Made by a program: the position numbers and the translations under genes. Below, in pieces: positions 1 through 5,794 of a stretch of DNA of 7,904 nt (positions within the stretch are counted from its first letter, which is position 1; each line of letters starts with the position of its first letter). Origin of the DNA: CAZUZD01 sp964624465 (GTDB taxonomy: Bacteria; Planctomycetota; Planctomycetia; Isosphaerales; Isosphaeraceae); assembly GCA_964624465.1 (NCBI GenBank), contig CAZUZD010000288.1, positions 1-7,904 on the forward strand. The letters run 5' to 3'. The notes under the pieces are model-generated. The model was not told where the DNA came from. It was given only the letters and a program-made list of their open reading frames with translations, and searched no databases.

Positions 1-342
1 GCCAGCGACACCCTCCGCAAGGCCGCGGCCACCCTGAGCCGGATCGAGACCGCCCTGGCCGATCAGGACGGACCCGACGAGCAGCTCGACGCGATCCGCC
101 GCAGCGTCGACCGCACCAACCAGGCCATCGAGGGCCTCTCGGGCCAGTGGGCCAGCGCCTTCGAGAAGTCGAGCCGCACTACCCAGGAGCAGCTCGCTCG
201 CACCCTGGGCAGCCTCAAGGACGCCCTCGACATGCTCAACGTCAGCATGGAGCAGGGCAACGCGCTGTACCGCAGCATCGTCAAGAAGATGCTCCCCAGC
301 ACAGTCGCCTACCCGACCGTCAGCGACGAGCAGGCCGCCTGA
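1..342 (+). CDS. C-terminal part of a coiled-coil protein (5' truncated)
   Basis: The frame is open from base 1 to a TGA at 340-342, giving 113 residues; the start lies outside the window. The whole fragment is charged and helix-prone, with heptad-like spacing of Leu, Ile and Ala (for example TLSRIETAL, EQLDAIRRSV, LGSLKDALDMLNVSM), so a long coiled coil is likely. It ends in a short non-helical tail after IVKKMLP. No catalytic motif or membrane segment is visible in this part. Tails of this kind occur on membrane-anchored proteins such as members of the MotA/TolQ/ExbB family and on cytoskeleton-like proteins, but that is only a guess and I do not assign a function. Codon use is strongly G/C-ending like that of its neighbours, which supports real coding. 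It converges on the PEP-CTERM gene, 132 bp away. Confidence 0.75.
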   Translation, partial: ASDTLRKAAATLSRIETALADQDGPDEQLDAIRRSVDRTNQAIEGLSGQWASAFEKSSRTTQEQLARTLGSLKDALDMLNVSMEQGNALYRSIVKKMLPSTVAYPTVSDEQAA

Positions 343-371
343 GCCCAGGCGGTTGCCAGCCCAGCCGACTG

Positions 372-433
372 CCGACGATCCGAGGGCGGGTCGATCCACC
401 GTGGGGTGCGATCGATCCGCCCTCCGTCGTCGG
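372..433. terminator. Long imperfect inverted repeat between convergent genes, candidate bidirectional terminator
   Basis: The left arm at 372-396 and the right arm at 410-433 are near-perfect reverse complements. They differ only at one purine exchange in the inner half and a small bulge in the outer part. The loop is 13 nt. The repeat lies 29 bp after the stop of the left gene and 41 bp beyond the stop of the minus-strand PEP-CTERM gene, where a shared terminator would be expected. There is no T-run on either side, so classical intrinsic termination is not shown. Confidence 0.5.
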
Positions 434-474
434 TGCCCCGCGGGCCAGGCGGTGAGTTCGACGCCGTGCGGCCG

Positions 475-1173
475 TCAACGGCCAGAGCGCTGCCGACGCT
501 GGCGGACCACCCGCCGGACGCCCCAGACCAGTCCGCCGATCGCCGCCAGCACGGCCGTGCCGGGCTCCGGCATCTGCTGGACGGCCTGAAACTCCGAGAA
601 CGTCAGGTTCAGCGGGCCCGTCGCCGCGATCTCCAGGTTCATGAACATGCTGAACGGTACCGACCCAGGAGGAAACGCCACGAAACCCGAGTCGTACTGG
701 AACAATTTGGGGGTCGTCGTCGCCGTCTCAGTCCCGAAGGGAAGGTGCAGGCCACCGGTCCCGTATTCCGTGTTGGCCGGATCGAAGTAGCCATCGCCGG
801 TCACGGATCCCTGGGTGATGGACCCGATCCACGACACCTTGTCCATTCGGGCACTCGTTGCGGGGAAGTCGGTATCCGTGAGACGAAGCGTCAACGGCGC
901 GGCGACCGCCCCCGTGGTCGTGATGCTCAGCGACGAGAAACGCATCACGCTCAAGGTGTCGCTCCCCACCGAGGGCTTCGATTGAGCGGTGCCGACCACG
1001 GAGTAGGCGCCCACGTTGCCATTGAAGTTGATCACACCGGACCCATCCGTGAGCTCGATCGAATTGCCGGCGTTGTCATCCATGGACCACTTGAACCCAG
1101 CCTGGGCGTTTCCGGCGCCGACCAGGGCCGCGGCCAGGACGAGCGCCACCGCTGCCAGTCGTCGAAGATTCAT
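475..1173 (-). CDS. PEP-CTERM sorting domain-containing surface protein
   Basis: This 232-residue protein starts at the ATG complementary to 1171-1173, chosen because a strong Shine-Dalgarno (GAGGAGG) sits 8 nt upstream and a classic Sec signal peptide begins there. The signal peptide has basic MNLRR, a hydrophobic stretch at residues 6-20 and a likely cleavage after AQA at residue 25. The mature part is rich in Thr, Ser, Gly and Asn, as in extracellular beta-sheet proteins. The C-terminus is a textbook PEP-CTERM tripartite signal: PEP at 202-204, a hydrophobic segment at about 206-218 and a basic tail (RRVVRQRRQR). In this system exosortase recognises the signal and delivers the protein to the cell surface or extracellular matrix. 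The exosortase gene is usually elsewhere in the genome and is not in this window. The function of the mature region is unknown. Longer forms of the frame, starting up to 47 codons earlier, lack the signal-peptide logic. Confidence 0.9.
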   Translation of the reverse strand: MNLRRLAAVALVLAAALVGAGNAQAGFKWSMDDNAGNSIELTDGSGVINFNGNVGAYSVVGTAQSKPSVGSDTLSVMRFSSLSITTTGAVAAPLTLRLTDTDFPATSARMDKVSWIGSITQGSVTGDGYFDPANTEYGTGGLHLPFGTETATTTPKLFQYDSGFVAFPPGSVPFSMFMNLEIAATGPLNLTFSEFQAVQQMPEPGTAVLAAIGGLVWGVRRVVRQRRQRSGR

Positions 1174-1181
1174 GAGCTCAT

Positions 1182-1189
1182 TCCTCCTC
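1182..1189 (-). promoter_or_regulatory. Shine-Dalgarno of the PEP-CTERM gene
   Basis: The plus strand reads TCCTCCTC, which is GAGGAGGA on the coding strand, 8 nt before the ATG. It is one of the strongest ribosome binding sites in the window and fixes the start at 1173 over the longer open frame. Confidence 0.75.
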
Positions 1190-1267
1190 AAGAGTCGTCC
1201 CCTGTCCTCCGGGGCCACGACGCCGTACGACCCGCCGACCTCCGACCCCAAGCCACACGAAGTCAAC

Positions 1268-1296
1268 TTAACCAGAACAATCCGACTCCGAATAAT
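1268..1296 (+). promoter_or_regulatory. Candidate sigma70-type promoter for the aminotransferase gene
   Basis: A TTAACC box at 1268-1273 (4 of 6 to TTGACA) and an AATAAT box at 1291-1296 (5 of 6 to TATAAT) are separated by an ideal 17-nt spacer. They sit in the AT-rich island about 265 bp before the aminotransferase ATG, which would give a long leader. The match is by eye, and AT-rich sequence produces such pairs by chance. Confidence 0.3.
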
Positions 1297-1559
1297 ATCA
1301 AATTCCAAAACCAATCAGGCCGCTTAATACAACGGAAGGCCTGCCATATTTAAGAGCTGTCGAGACGGGTGAGAGCGCTGCAATCTCCTGGCGCGGGCAG
1401 GGTCGGCCCGTGCCTGCTCCCCGCGAGTCCCTGCGGTGCCGGCGAGTCCAGCGTGGCCGGGGTCGCCGAGTTGCACGACGGCCGGTCCGGGGTTACCGTC
1501 GGGCCGGGGCAGTGATGGGCGGGGTGCGGTGCCAGCGGTCCAAGGACCAGGGGCGAGCC

Positions 1560-2882
1560 ATGCGGTTTCCAGTCTCGCGGCGAGGGTTCCTGGGCACGAC
1601 GGCGGCGGCGGGCCTGTTCCGCCAGGGCGCCGGGTCGGCCCGGGCGGCCGACGATGCCGGCACGCCGGCGTTGCTCGGCGGCAAGCCGGTGCACCCCGGC
1701 GGCTGGCCGGGCTGGCCGGTGGTCGCCGATGACGACCTGCCGTCGTGGATCGAGGTCCTCCGCTCGGGCGCCTGGGGGCGGCTGGGGGGCGGCCGCACGG
1801 CCCGGTTCGAGCAGGCGTGGGCCGACGCCACCGGCAGCCAGCACGCGCTGGCGACGACCAGCGGCACCACGGCCCTGTTCACCGCGCTCAATGCGCTGAG
1901 GGTCGGGCCGGGGGACGAGGTGATCGTGCCGCCGTACACGTTCGCGGCCACGGTCAACGCCGTGTTCCTGCAGTACGCGCTGCCGATCTTCGTCGACACC
2001 GACCCCGAGACGTTCCAGATCGACGCCACGAAGGTCGAGGCCGCGATCACCGGGCGCACGGCGTGCGTGATGCCGGTGCACATCGGCGGCGGCCCGGCCG
2101 ACCTGGACACGATCCTGGAGGTCACGAAGCGCCACAAGGTGCCGGTGATCGAGGACGCCAGCCAGCCGCACCTGGCGGCCTGGCGGGGTCGCGCGGTGGG
2201 CACCCACGGCGACCTGGGCTGCTTCAGCTTCCAGGCGTCGAAGAACCTCAACTGCGGCGAGGGGGGCGCGGTCCTCACGCAGTCGGAGGAACTGCTGGAG
2301 GCGTGCCGCTCGTTCCACAACAACGGTCGCGGCGCCGGCGGGTTCGTGCGCAACGGCTGCAACCTGCGGCTCACCGAGTTCCAGGCCGCCGTGCTGCTGC
2401 GGCAGCTCACCCGGCTCGACGCCCAGGCCCGCACCCGCGAGGCGAACGCGGCGTACCTGACCTCGCTCCTGAAGGAGATCCCCGGCATCACGCCGGCGAA
2501 GTCGTACGAGGGCACGACCCGCAACGCGTACCACCTCTACATGCTCCGCTACGACGCCGAGGCGTTCGCTGGCCTGCCCCGCGCCGGGTTCCTCAAGGCG
2601 CTGGCGGCCGAGGGGGTGCCGGCCTCAGGCGGCTACACGCCGCTGACCAACGAGCCGTTCCTGCGGGCGACGTTGCAGTCGAAGGGGTACCGGGCGATCT
2701 ACGCCCCGGAGCGGATCGAGGCGTGCCTGGCGCGGTTCGAGTGCCCGGCCAACGAGCGGGTCTGCCGCGAGGCGGTCTGGTTCAGCCAGACGATGCTGCT
2801 GGGGCCGCGCGGCGCCATGGACCAGATCGCCGAGGCGATCCGCAAGGTGCGGGCCCACGCGGCGAAGCTGGCGAAGGCCTGA
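1560..2882 (+). CDS. Twin-arginine-exported DegT/DnrJ/EryC1/StrS family PLP aminotransferase
   Basis: This 440-residue protein belongs to the sugar-type aminotransferases that move an amino group to a keto-sugar or keto-cyclitol using pyridoxal phosphate. Visible family features are LLGGKPV near residue 38, the phosphate-binding TTSGTTAL at 99-106, the VPPYTFAATVNA segment at 123-134, IEDASQPH with cofactor-contacting Asp199, the internal-aldimine lysine Lys228 in FQASKNLNCGEGGAV, and NLRLTEFQAA at 268-277. All expected catalytic residues are present, so it should be active. The ATG at 1560 is chosen because it begins a twin-arginine signal: SRRGFLG at residues 6-12, a hydrophobic Ala/Gly stretch and a likely cleavage after ARA near residue 29. 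Export by Tat fits folding with cofactor in the cytoplasm. Most members of this family are cytoplasmic, so the location is unusual. The ribosome binding site is weak (AGGGG about 7 nt upstream). The substrate is unknown; no sugar-nucleotide genes lie next to it. Confidence 0.9.
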   Translation: MRFPVSRRGFLGTTAAAGLFRQGAGSARAADDAGTPALLGGKPVHPGGWPGWPVVADDDLPSWIEVLRSGAWGRLGGGRTARFEQAWADATGSQHALATTSGTTALFTALNALRVGPGDEVIVPPYTFAATVNAVFLQYALPIFVDTDPETFQIDATKVEAAITGRTACVMPVHIGGGPADLDTILEVTKRHKVPVIEDASQPHLAAWRGRAVGTHGDLGCFSFQASKNLNCGEGGAVLTQSEELLEACRSFHNNGRGAGGFVRNGCNLRLTEFQAAVLLRQLTRLDAQARTREANAAYLTSLLKEIPGITPAKSYEGTTRNAYHLYMLRYDAEAFAGLPRAGFLKALAAEGVPASGGYTPLTNEPFLRATLQSKGYRAIYAPERIEACLARFECPANERVCREAVWFSQTMLLGPRGAMDQIAEAIRKVRAHAAKLAKA

Positions 2883-2904
2883 GCTTTGCCGCTGACGGTC
2901 GGGA

Positions 2905-2994
2905 ATGACCACACGGCAACCCGACCCCAGCGACCTGAGCGACCGTGAGTGGTCACAGGTCTGCCGCTTCAGACCGGCCCCCAAGCCGGGGCGT
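2905..2994 (+). pseudogene. Remnant of an IS5-type transposase N-terminus
   Basis: From the ATG at 2905, about 30 codons resemble the start of IS5-group transposases (DUF4096-like), whose typical opening is a YPSDLTDEEW-type motif followed by a P-x-P/A-KPGR motif. Here the residues are PSDLSDREW and, later, PAPKPGR. The following residues (LAGKLWTAIAG) no longer resemble a transposase, and the rest of the domain and the DDE catalytic core are absent. The remnant begins 22 bp after the aminotransferase stop and stays in frame with the downstream EF-Tu-like gene. No terminal inverted repeats or target duplication are evident, so this is an old truncated copy. Identification rests on a short motif and could be wrong. 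Confidence 0.5.
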
Positions 2995-3051
2995 CTGGCC
3001 GGGAAATTGTGGACGGCGATCGCCGGCTCAGGGCCCGGAGAAGGAGCACCG

Positions 3052-3402
3052 ATGGGCGAGAGGCCGATCATCGAGGTCGAGGCGACCTTCCTCGCCAGCG
3101 AACAAGGGGGGCGTCAGCTGATGCCCGACCTCGGGGCGGGTCGCTACATGCCCCACCTGGTGGTCCAGCCACCCGGGGTACGTACTGCCGTCGTGGAGGG
3201 GAACCACGGCGTTGAGGACTACCTCGGCATCGCCTTCGTCGCGGGTCCCGAGCCGGTAATCGCAGGGCGATCGGGTCATTTCACCATCGAGTTGCTGTAC
3301 CACCCCAGCGTGAACTACGAGCCGCTCCAGGAAGGGACCACCTTCACGATTCGAGAAGGGGGCCATGTCGTCGGGTACGGCACGGTCGTCCGGAAAACCT
3401 AG
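3052..3402 (+). CDS. Stand-alone elongation factor Tu domain III-like protein
   Basis: The protein has 116 residues. Its start is an ATG 5-6 nt after AAGGAG, a good ribosome binding site, and homology-like sequence begins right after it. The frame is open 49 codons further upstream, but that part is the transposase remnant. Residues 7-30 (IEVEATFLASEQGGR...) match the beginning of EF-Tu domain III (FESEVYILSKDEGGR in E. coli). Residues 98-113 (FTIREGGHVVGYGTVV) match its signature FAIREGGRTVGAGVV. The protein therefore probably folds as the six-stranded beta barrel that, in EF-Tu, contacts tRNA and EF-Ts. The GTPase domain and domain II are absent, so it cannot be a translation factor by itself. 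No signal peptide is seen, so it is expected to be cytoplasmic. Its role is unknown. Confidence 0.75.
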   Translation: MGERPIIEVEATFLASEQGGRQLMPDLGAGRYMPHLVVQPPGVRTAVVEGNHGVEDYLGIAFVAGPEPVIAGRSGHFTIELLYHPSVNYEPLQEGTTFTIREGGHVVGYGTVVRKT

Positions 3403-3554
3403 CCTTCTCAACAAGCCCTGAGCCAACCGATCGAGAATCGCCGGTGCGAGGATGGACCCGGCCCGCGGGGCGGGATAGGCTACCTGGCGACGCTGGCCCT
3501 CGCTCCCGGGGGCCCGTCGCTCCCCCAACTCCCGCCTGTCTGGAGGGTCGTCGA

Positions 3555-3947
3555 ATGTCGCGCCTGGTTCTCTGCGGATTCGCCCTGTGCCTGCTCGGCC
3601 TGCTCGCCCCGGCCACCCACGCCGCCGCCCCGGCGGACGCCACCGGCTCCTGGAAGTGGACGGTCGAGCGCAACGGCCAGTCCTGGGACGTGGTCCTGAA
3701 GCTCAAGCAGGAGGGCGACAAGCTCACCGGCACGATGAGCGGCCGTCAGGGCAACGACACGGCCATCGAGGACGGTAAGGTCACCGGCGACGAGGTCAGC
3801 TTCCGCGTCGTCCGCACCTTCAACGACCAGAAGATGGTCCAGAACTTCAAGGGCAAGGTCGAGGGCGACACGATCACCGGCAAGATCGAGGGCGAGCGCA
3901 ACGGCGAGAAGACCAGCCGCGACTGGACCGCCAAGCGCGGCGGCTGA
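3555..3947 (+). CDS. Small secreted beta-rich protein of unknown function
   Basis: This 130-residue protein starts at an ATG preceded by GGAGGG with about 7 nt spacing. A Sec signal peptide covers residues 1-23 (hydrophobic LVLCGFALCLLGLLAP, cleavage probably after THA). The mature part of about 107 residues has alternating beta-strand patterns with repeated turns of the form G-D-x-(L/I)-T-G: GDKLTGTMSG at 54-63, GKVTGDEVSF at 74-83 and GKVEGDTITGKIE at 100-112. It ends in RDWTAKR. This pattern resembles small lipocalin-like or beta-sandwich proteins common in planctomycetes and acidobacteria, where the module also occurs joined to other secreted domains. No catalytic residues are evident. 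It follows the EF-Tu-like gene by 152 bp and is probably transcribed separately. Codon use is strongly G/C-ending and typical for the window. Confidence 0.8.
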   Translation: MSRLVLCGFALCLLGLLAPATHAAAPADATGSWKWTVERNGQSWDVVLKLKQEGDKLTGTMSGRQGNDTAIEDGKVTGDEVSFRVVRTFNDQKMVQNFKGKVEGDTITGKIEGERNGEKTSRDWTAKRGG

Positions 3948-4007
3948 GCCCCACTGCGAGCGTCATCGGGTTTCGACCACTCCCGGGGTGGGGCGGCGCC
4001 CTGTGGG

Positions 4008-4139
4008 CCCCCCCCCCGGCGGTTAAGCACGGCCCGCGCGCCCCGCGCGGCACCGAACGCGACGGCGTCGACTACCTGTTTCTCGACCNNNNNNNNNNCG
4101 CGCCTTGGGTTTCCCCCCACGCCGGGGGGGGGCCCCCCC
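4008..4139. other. Low-quality contig junction with scaffold gap
   Basis: A run of 10 N at 4089-4098 marks a join of unknown true size. On the left is a run of 10 C at 4008-4017. On the right, 9 G are followed by 7 C at 4124-4139. Such homopolymers are typical of error-prone contig ends. Gene order across this point should not be trusted, and genes may be missing between the small secreted protein and the P450. Confidence 0.9.
4037..4087 (+). pseudogene. Guanylate-kinase-like peptide fragment at contig end
   Basis: One frame reads RAPRGTERDGVDYLFLD directly before the N run. This matches the GMP-binding region of guanylate kinase, where the family has T-T-R-x-P-R-x-x-E-x-x-G-x-x-Y-x-F. Guanylate kinase phosphorylates GMP to GDP. 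The P-loop that should lie about 30 residues upstream is absent; that space holds the previous gene's stop and a C homopolymer. The fragment therefore either continues into the gap after a corrupted start or is a misjoined piece of sequence. The identification rests on 17 residues. Confidence 0.4.
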
Positions 4140-4163
4140 AGTGTCGGCCCACCCCGCGTCGTT

Positions 4164-5543
4164 TCAGCAGGCCCGGCGCGCCTCGAGCGTCACGGGCAGG
4201 CCCTCGGCGGGGCGGAGCGTCATCGTGGGCAGCGGCGTGACGACCGTCTCGGGCGCCACCACCACGCGGAACCGGCGGGCGAGGGTGGCCAGCAGGAGCA
4301 CGGCCTCCATCATGGCGAACTGGGCGCCGATGCAGATCCTGGGGCCGCCGCCGAAGGGGAAGTAGGCGTAGCGGGGCAGACGCTTCGCCAGGCCGTCGGC
4401 CCAGCGCTCCGGGCGGTAGGCGGTCGGGTCGTCGAACCAGCGCGGGTCGCGGTGGATCACCCACTGCGGCATCCAGAGGTTCAGGCCCTTCGGCACCCGG
4501 TAGCCGCCGATGACCGTGTCCTGGATCGGCTCGCGGCCCAGGAGCCAGGCGGTGGGGTAGAGTCGCAGGGTCTCGGTGATGACGTGCTCGGTGTACGGCA
4601 GCCGCGGCAGGTCGGCCACCGCGGGCGGGCGGTCGCCGAGCACGGTGTCGAGCTCGGCGTGCAACTGCGCCTCGGCCTCGGGGTGGCGGGCGAGCATCAG
4701 CCAGGTCCAGGCCAGGGTGTTGGCGGTCGTCTCGTGGCCGGCCAGGAACAGGGTGATCGCCTCGTCGCGGAGCTGGGCGTCGGTCATGCCGGTGCCGTCC
4801 CCCTCGACGTCGGTGGCCTGCAGGAGCATCGAGAGCAGGTCGCCGTGCTCCTCGCGGCTGGCCCGGCGCTCGGCGATGATGCCGTCGAGCACCCCGTCGA
4901 CGGCCTGCATGGCCCGGCGGAACCGCCGGTTGGCCGCCGTCGGCAGCCAGGCCGGCACCGGCACCATGCGGTTGACCCGCTGGGTGAAGTTGACCATCAG
5001 GTCGTCCATGGCGCGGGTCAGGCCGGCGGTGCGGCTGGCGATGTCGGCGCCGAAGAGGGTCAGCGCCACGATGTCCAGCGTCAGCTCGGTCATGTCCGCC
5101 TGGATGTCGCGCCGCTGGCCGTGGGCCCAGGTCGCCCCATGCCGCTCGGCGGCCTCGACCATGACGGCCCCCGCGGCGGCGACCCGCTCGCGGTGGAACG
5201 CCGGCTGCGCCAGCCGCCGCTGCCGCCGCCAGAACTCCCCCTCGCTGGTGAGCAGGCCCTCGCCGAGCGTCGGCTTGGCCGCGCGCAGGGCGAAGTGCTT
5301 GTGCATGATCCGGTTCTGGTGGACGAGCACCTCCTCGACCAGATCCGGGTGGTTCAGGATCCAGATCGGCCGGGGCCCGAGCCGCACGGCGACCATGTCG
5401 CCGTACTCGCGGGCGCAGGCGTCGAAGAACCCGAGCCGGTCGCGGCGGAAGGCGTCGAGGTTGCCGCGGAGCCAGCGCGGCCGGGGACCGGGCGGGCGAT
5501 CGGGCCGCGAGGCGTCGGGCGCGGTACGGGCGGCGGTCGCCAT
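4164..5543 (-). CDS. Cytochrome P450 monooxygenase
   Basis: This complete 459-residue haem-thiolate monooxygenase has every P450 hallmark. The C-helix WxxxR is at 105-109, the oxygen-activating I-helix AGHETT at 268-273 and the K-helix ExxR at 324-327 (ETLR). PERW follows at 378-381. The haem loop FGGGPRICIG is at 397-406, with Cys404 as the axial ligand. The N-terminus lacks a membrane anchor and has a proline-rich PPGPRPRWLRGN opening, so the enzyme is soluble. The general pattern is that of bacterial P450s related to the CYP4/CYP110-like group, often active on fatty acids or terpenoids, but the substrate cannot be read from the sequence. It needs an electron-transfer partner; none is encoded in the visible window, and the scaffold gap lies 65 bp past its stop. 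The ATG complementary to 5541-5543 is chosen because AGGAG lies 9 nt upstream. The frame is open 30 codons further, without P450 character. Confidence 0.95.
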   Translation of the reverse strand: MATAARTAPDASRPDRPPGPRPRWLRGNLDAFRRDRLGFFDACAREYGDMVAVRLGPRPIWILNHPDLVEEVLVHQNRIMHKHFALRAAKPTLGEGLLTSEGEFWRRQRRLAQPAFHRERVAAAGAVMVEAAERHGATWAHGQRRDIQADMTELTLDIVALTLFGADIASRTAGLTRAMDDLMVNFTQRVNRMVPVPAWLPTAANRRFRRAMQAVDGVLDGIIAERRASREEHGDLLSMLLQATDVEGDGTGMTDAQLRDEAITLFLAGHETTANTLAWTWLMLARHPEAEAQLHAELDTVLGDRPPAVADLPRLPYTEHVITETLRLYPTAWLLGREPIQDTVIGGYRVPKGLNLWMPQWVIHRDPRWFDDPTAYRPERWADGLAKRLPRYAYFPFGGGPRICIGAQFAMMEAVLLLATLARRFRVVVAPETVVTPLPTMTLRPAEGLPVTLEARRAC

Positions 5544-5645
5544 CGGGCGGGACTCCTGGCGGGCTCGGTTTCCGGCGAACTCGGCGGGCGGGGCCGGATC
5601 GGGGCCACGGGGTGACGCCCGGCCGGGCCGCATCGCGATCCTCGG

Positions 5646-5651
5646 ATTGTA
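5646..5651 (-). promoter_or_regulatory. Candidate -10 box for the P450 gene
   Basis: The coding strand reads TACAAT here, 5 of 6 to TATAAT, in an otherwise GC-rich stretch, about 103 bp before the P450 ATG. At 17 nt spacing the -35 hexamer is poor (TCGGCC) and falls inside the adjacent inverted repeat. Support is by eye only. Confidence 0.35.
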
Positions 5652-5658
5652 GCCCCGC

Positions 5659-5690
5659 GCCTCGGGGGCCGACGAGGCGGCCCCCGGGGC
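5659..5690. repeat. 12-bp stem inverted repeat in the divergent P450 promoter region
   Basis: Arms at 5659-5670 and 5679-5690 form a 12-bp stem with a single G-T pair and an 8-nt loop (GACGAGGC). It is the strongest inverted repeat of the 251-bp divergent intergenic region. It lies immediately upstream of the candidate P450 -10 box, so it could be an operator covering the -35 region, a terminator, or a folded leader of the plus-strand transcript. The sequence does not decide between these. Confidence 0.45.
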
Positions 5691-5794
5691 TTCCCAGCGC
5701 GGGGCGCGGGGCCTTACGATCAGACCGGGGACCGTGGCCGCCGCCTGCGCGACGGTGGTCCCCCTGGTCGCAGTTGTCGAGCGGAGTGCGAGGC

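Larger units (their letters stand above)
1174..1559. other. Divergent intergenic region with an AT-rich island
   Basis: This 386-bp stretch separates the PEP-CTERM gene (minus) from the aminotransferase (plus). About 1261-1350 is strikingly A/T-rich for this genome, with tracts such as AATAATATCAAATTCCAAAA. That is the expected place for promoters of both divergent genes. The rest is GC-rich and I see no RNA gene or additional protein in it. Open frames that cross it on either strand lack coding character. Confidence 0.6.

Noticed and set aside
1328..1346. Sigma54-like site (TGGCA ... GT) upstream of the PEP-CTERM gene on the minus strand
   Set aside because: The GG and the G of the -12 element have roughly the right distance, but TTGC is replaced by CCGT. 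It is too weak to call, although sigma54 control of PEP-CTERM genes is known in some bacteria.
1410..1559. 50-codon N-terminal extension of the aminotransferase from the ATG at 1410
   Set aside because: It is Arg-rich, has no family similarity, and would bury the twin-arginine signal that begins at the ATG at 1560.
1350..2534. Long open frames on the minus strand opposite the aminotransferase
   Set aside because: Their Arg/Pro/Ala-rich or low-complexity translations are expected antisense shadows of high-GC coding sequence. The plus-strand frame has the full DegT motif set.
3444..3554. 37-codon N-terminal extension of the small secreted protein
   Set aside because: A signal peptide and a GGAGGG ribosome binding site both point to the ATG at 3555.
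3977..3991. Small hairpin after the secreted protein gene as terminator
   Set aside because: The stem is only 4-5 bp, has no T-run, and lies next to low-quality contig-end sequence.
4452..5652. Two plus-strand open frames of more than 350 codons opposite the P450
   Set aside because: They lie entirely within the P450 gene, show no domain motifs, and are repetitive in composition as expected for antisense frames in high-GC DNA.
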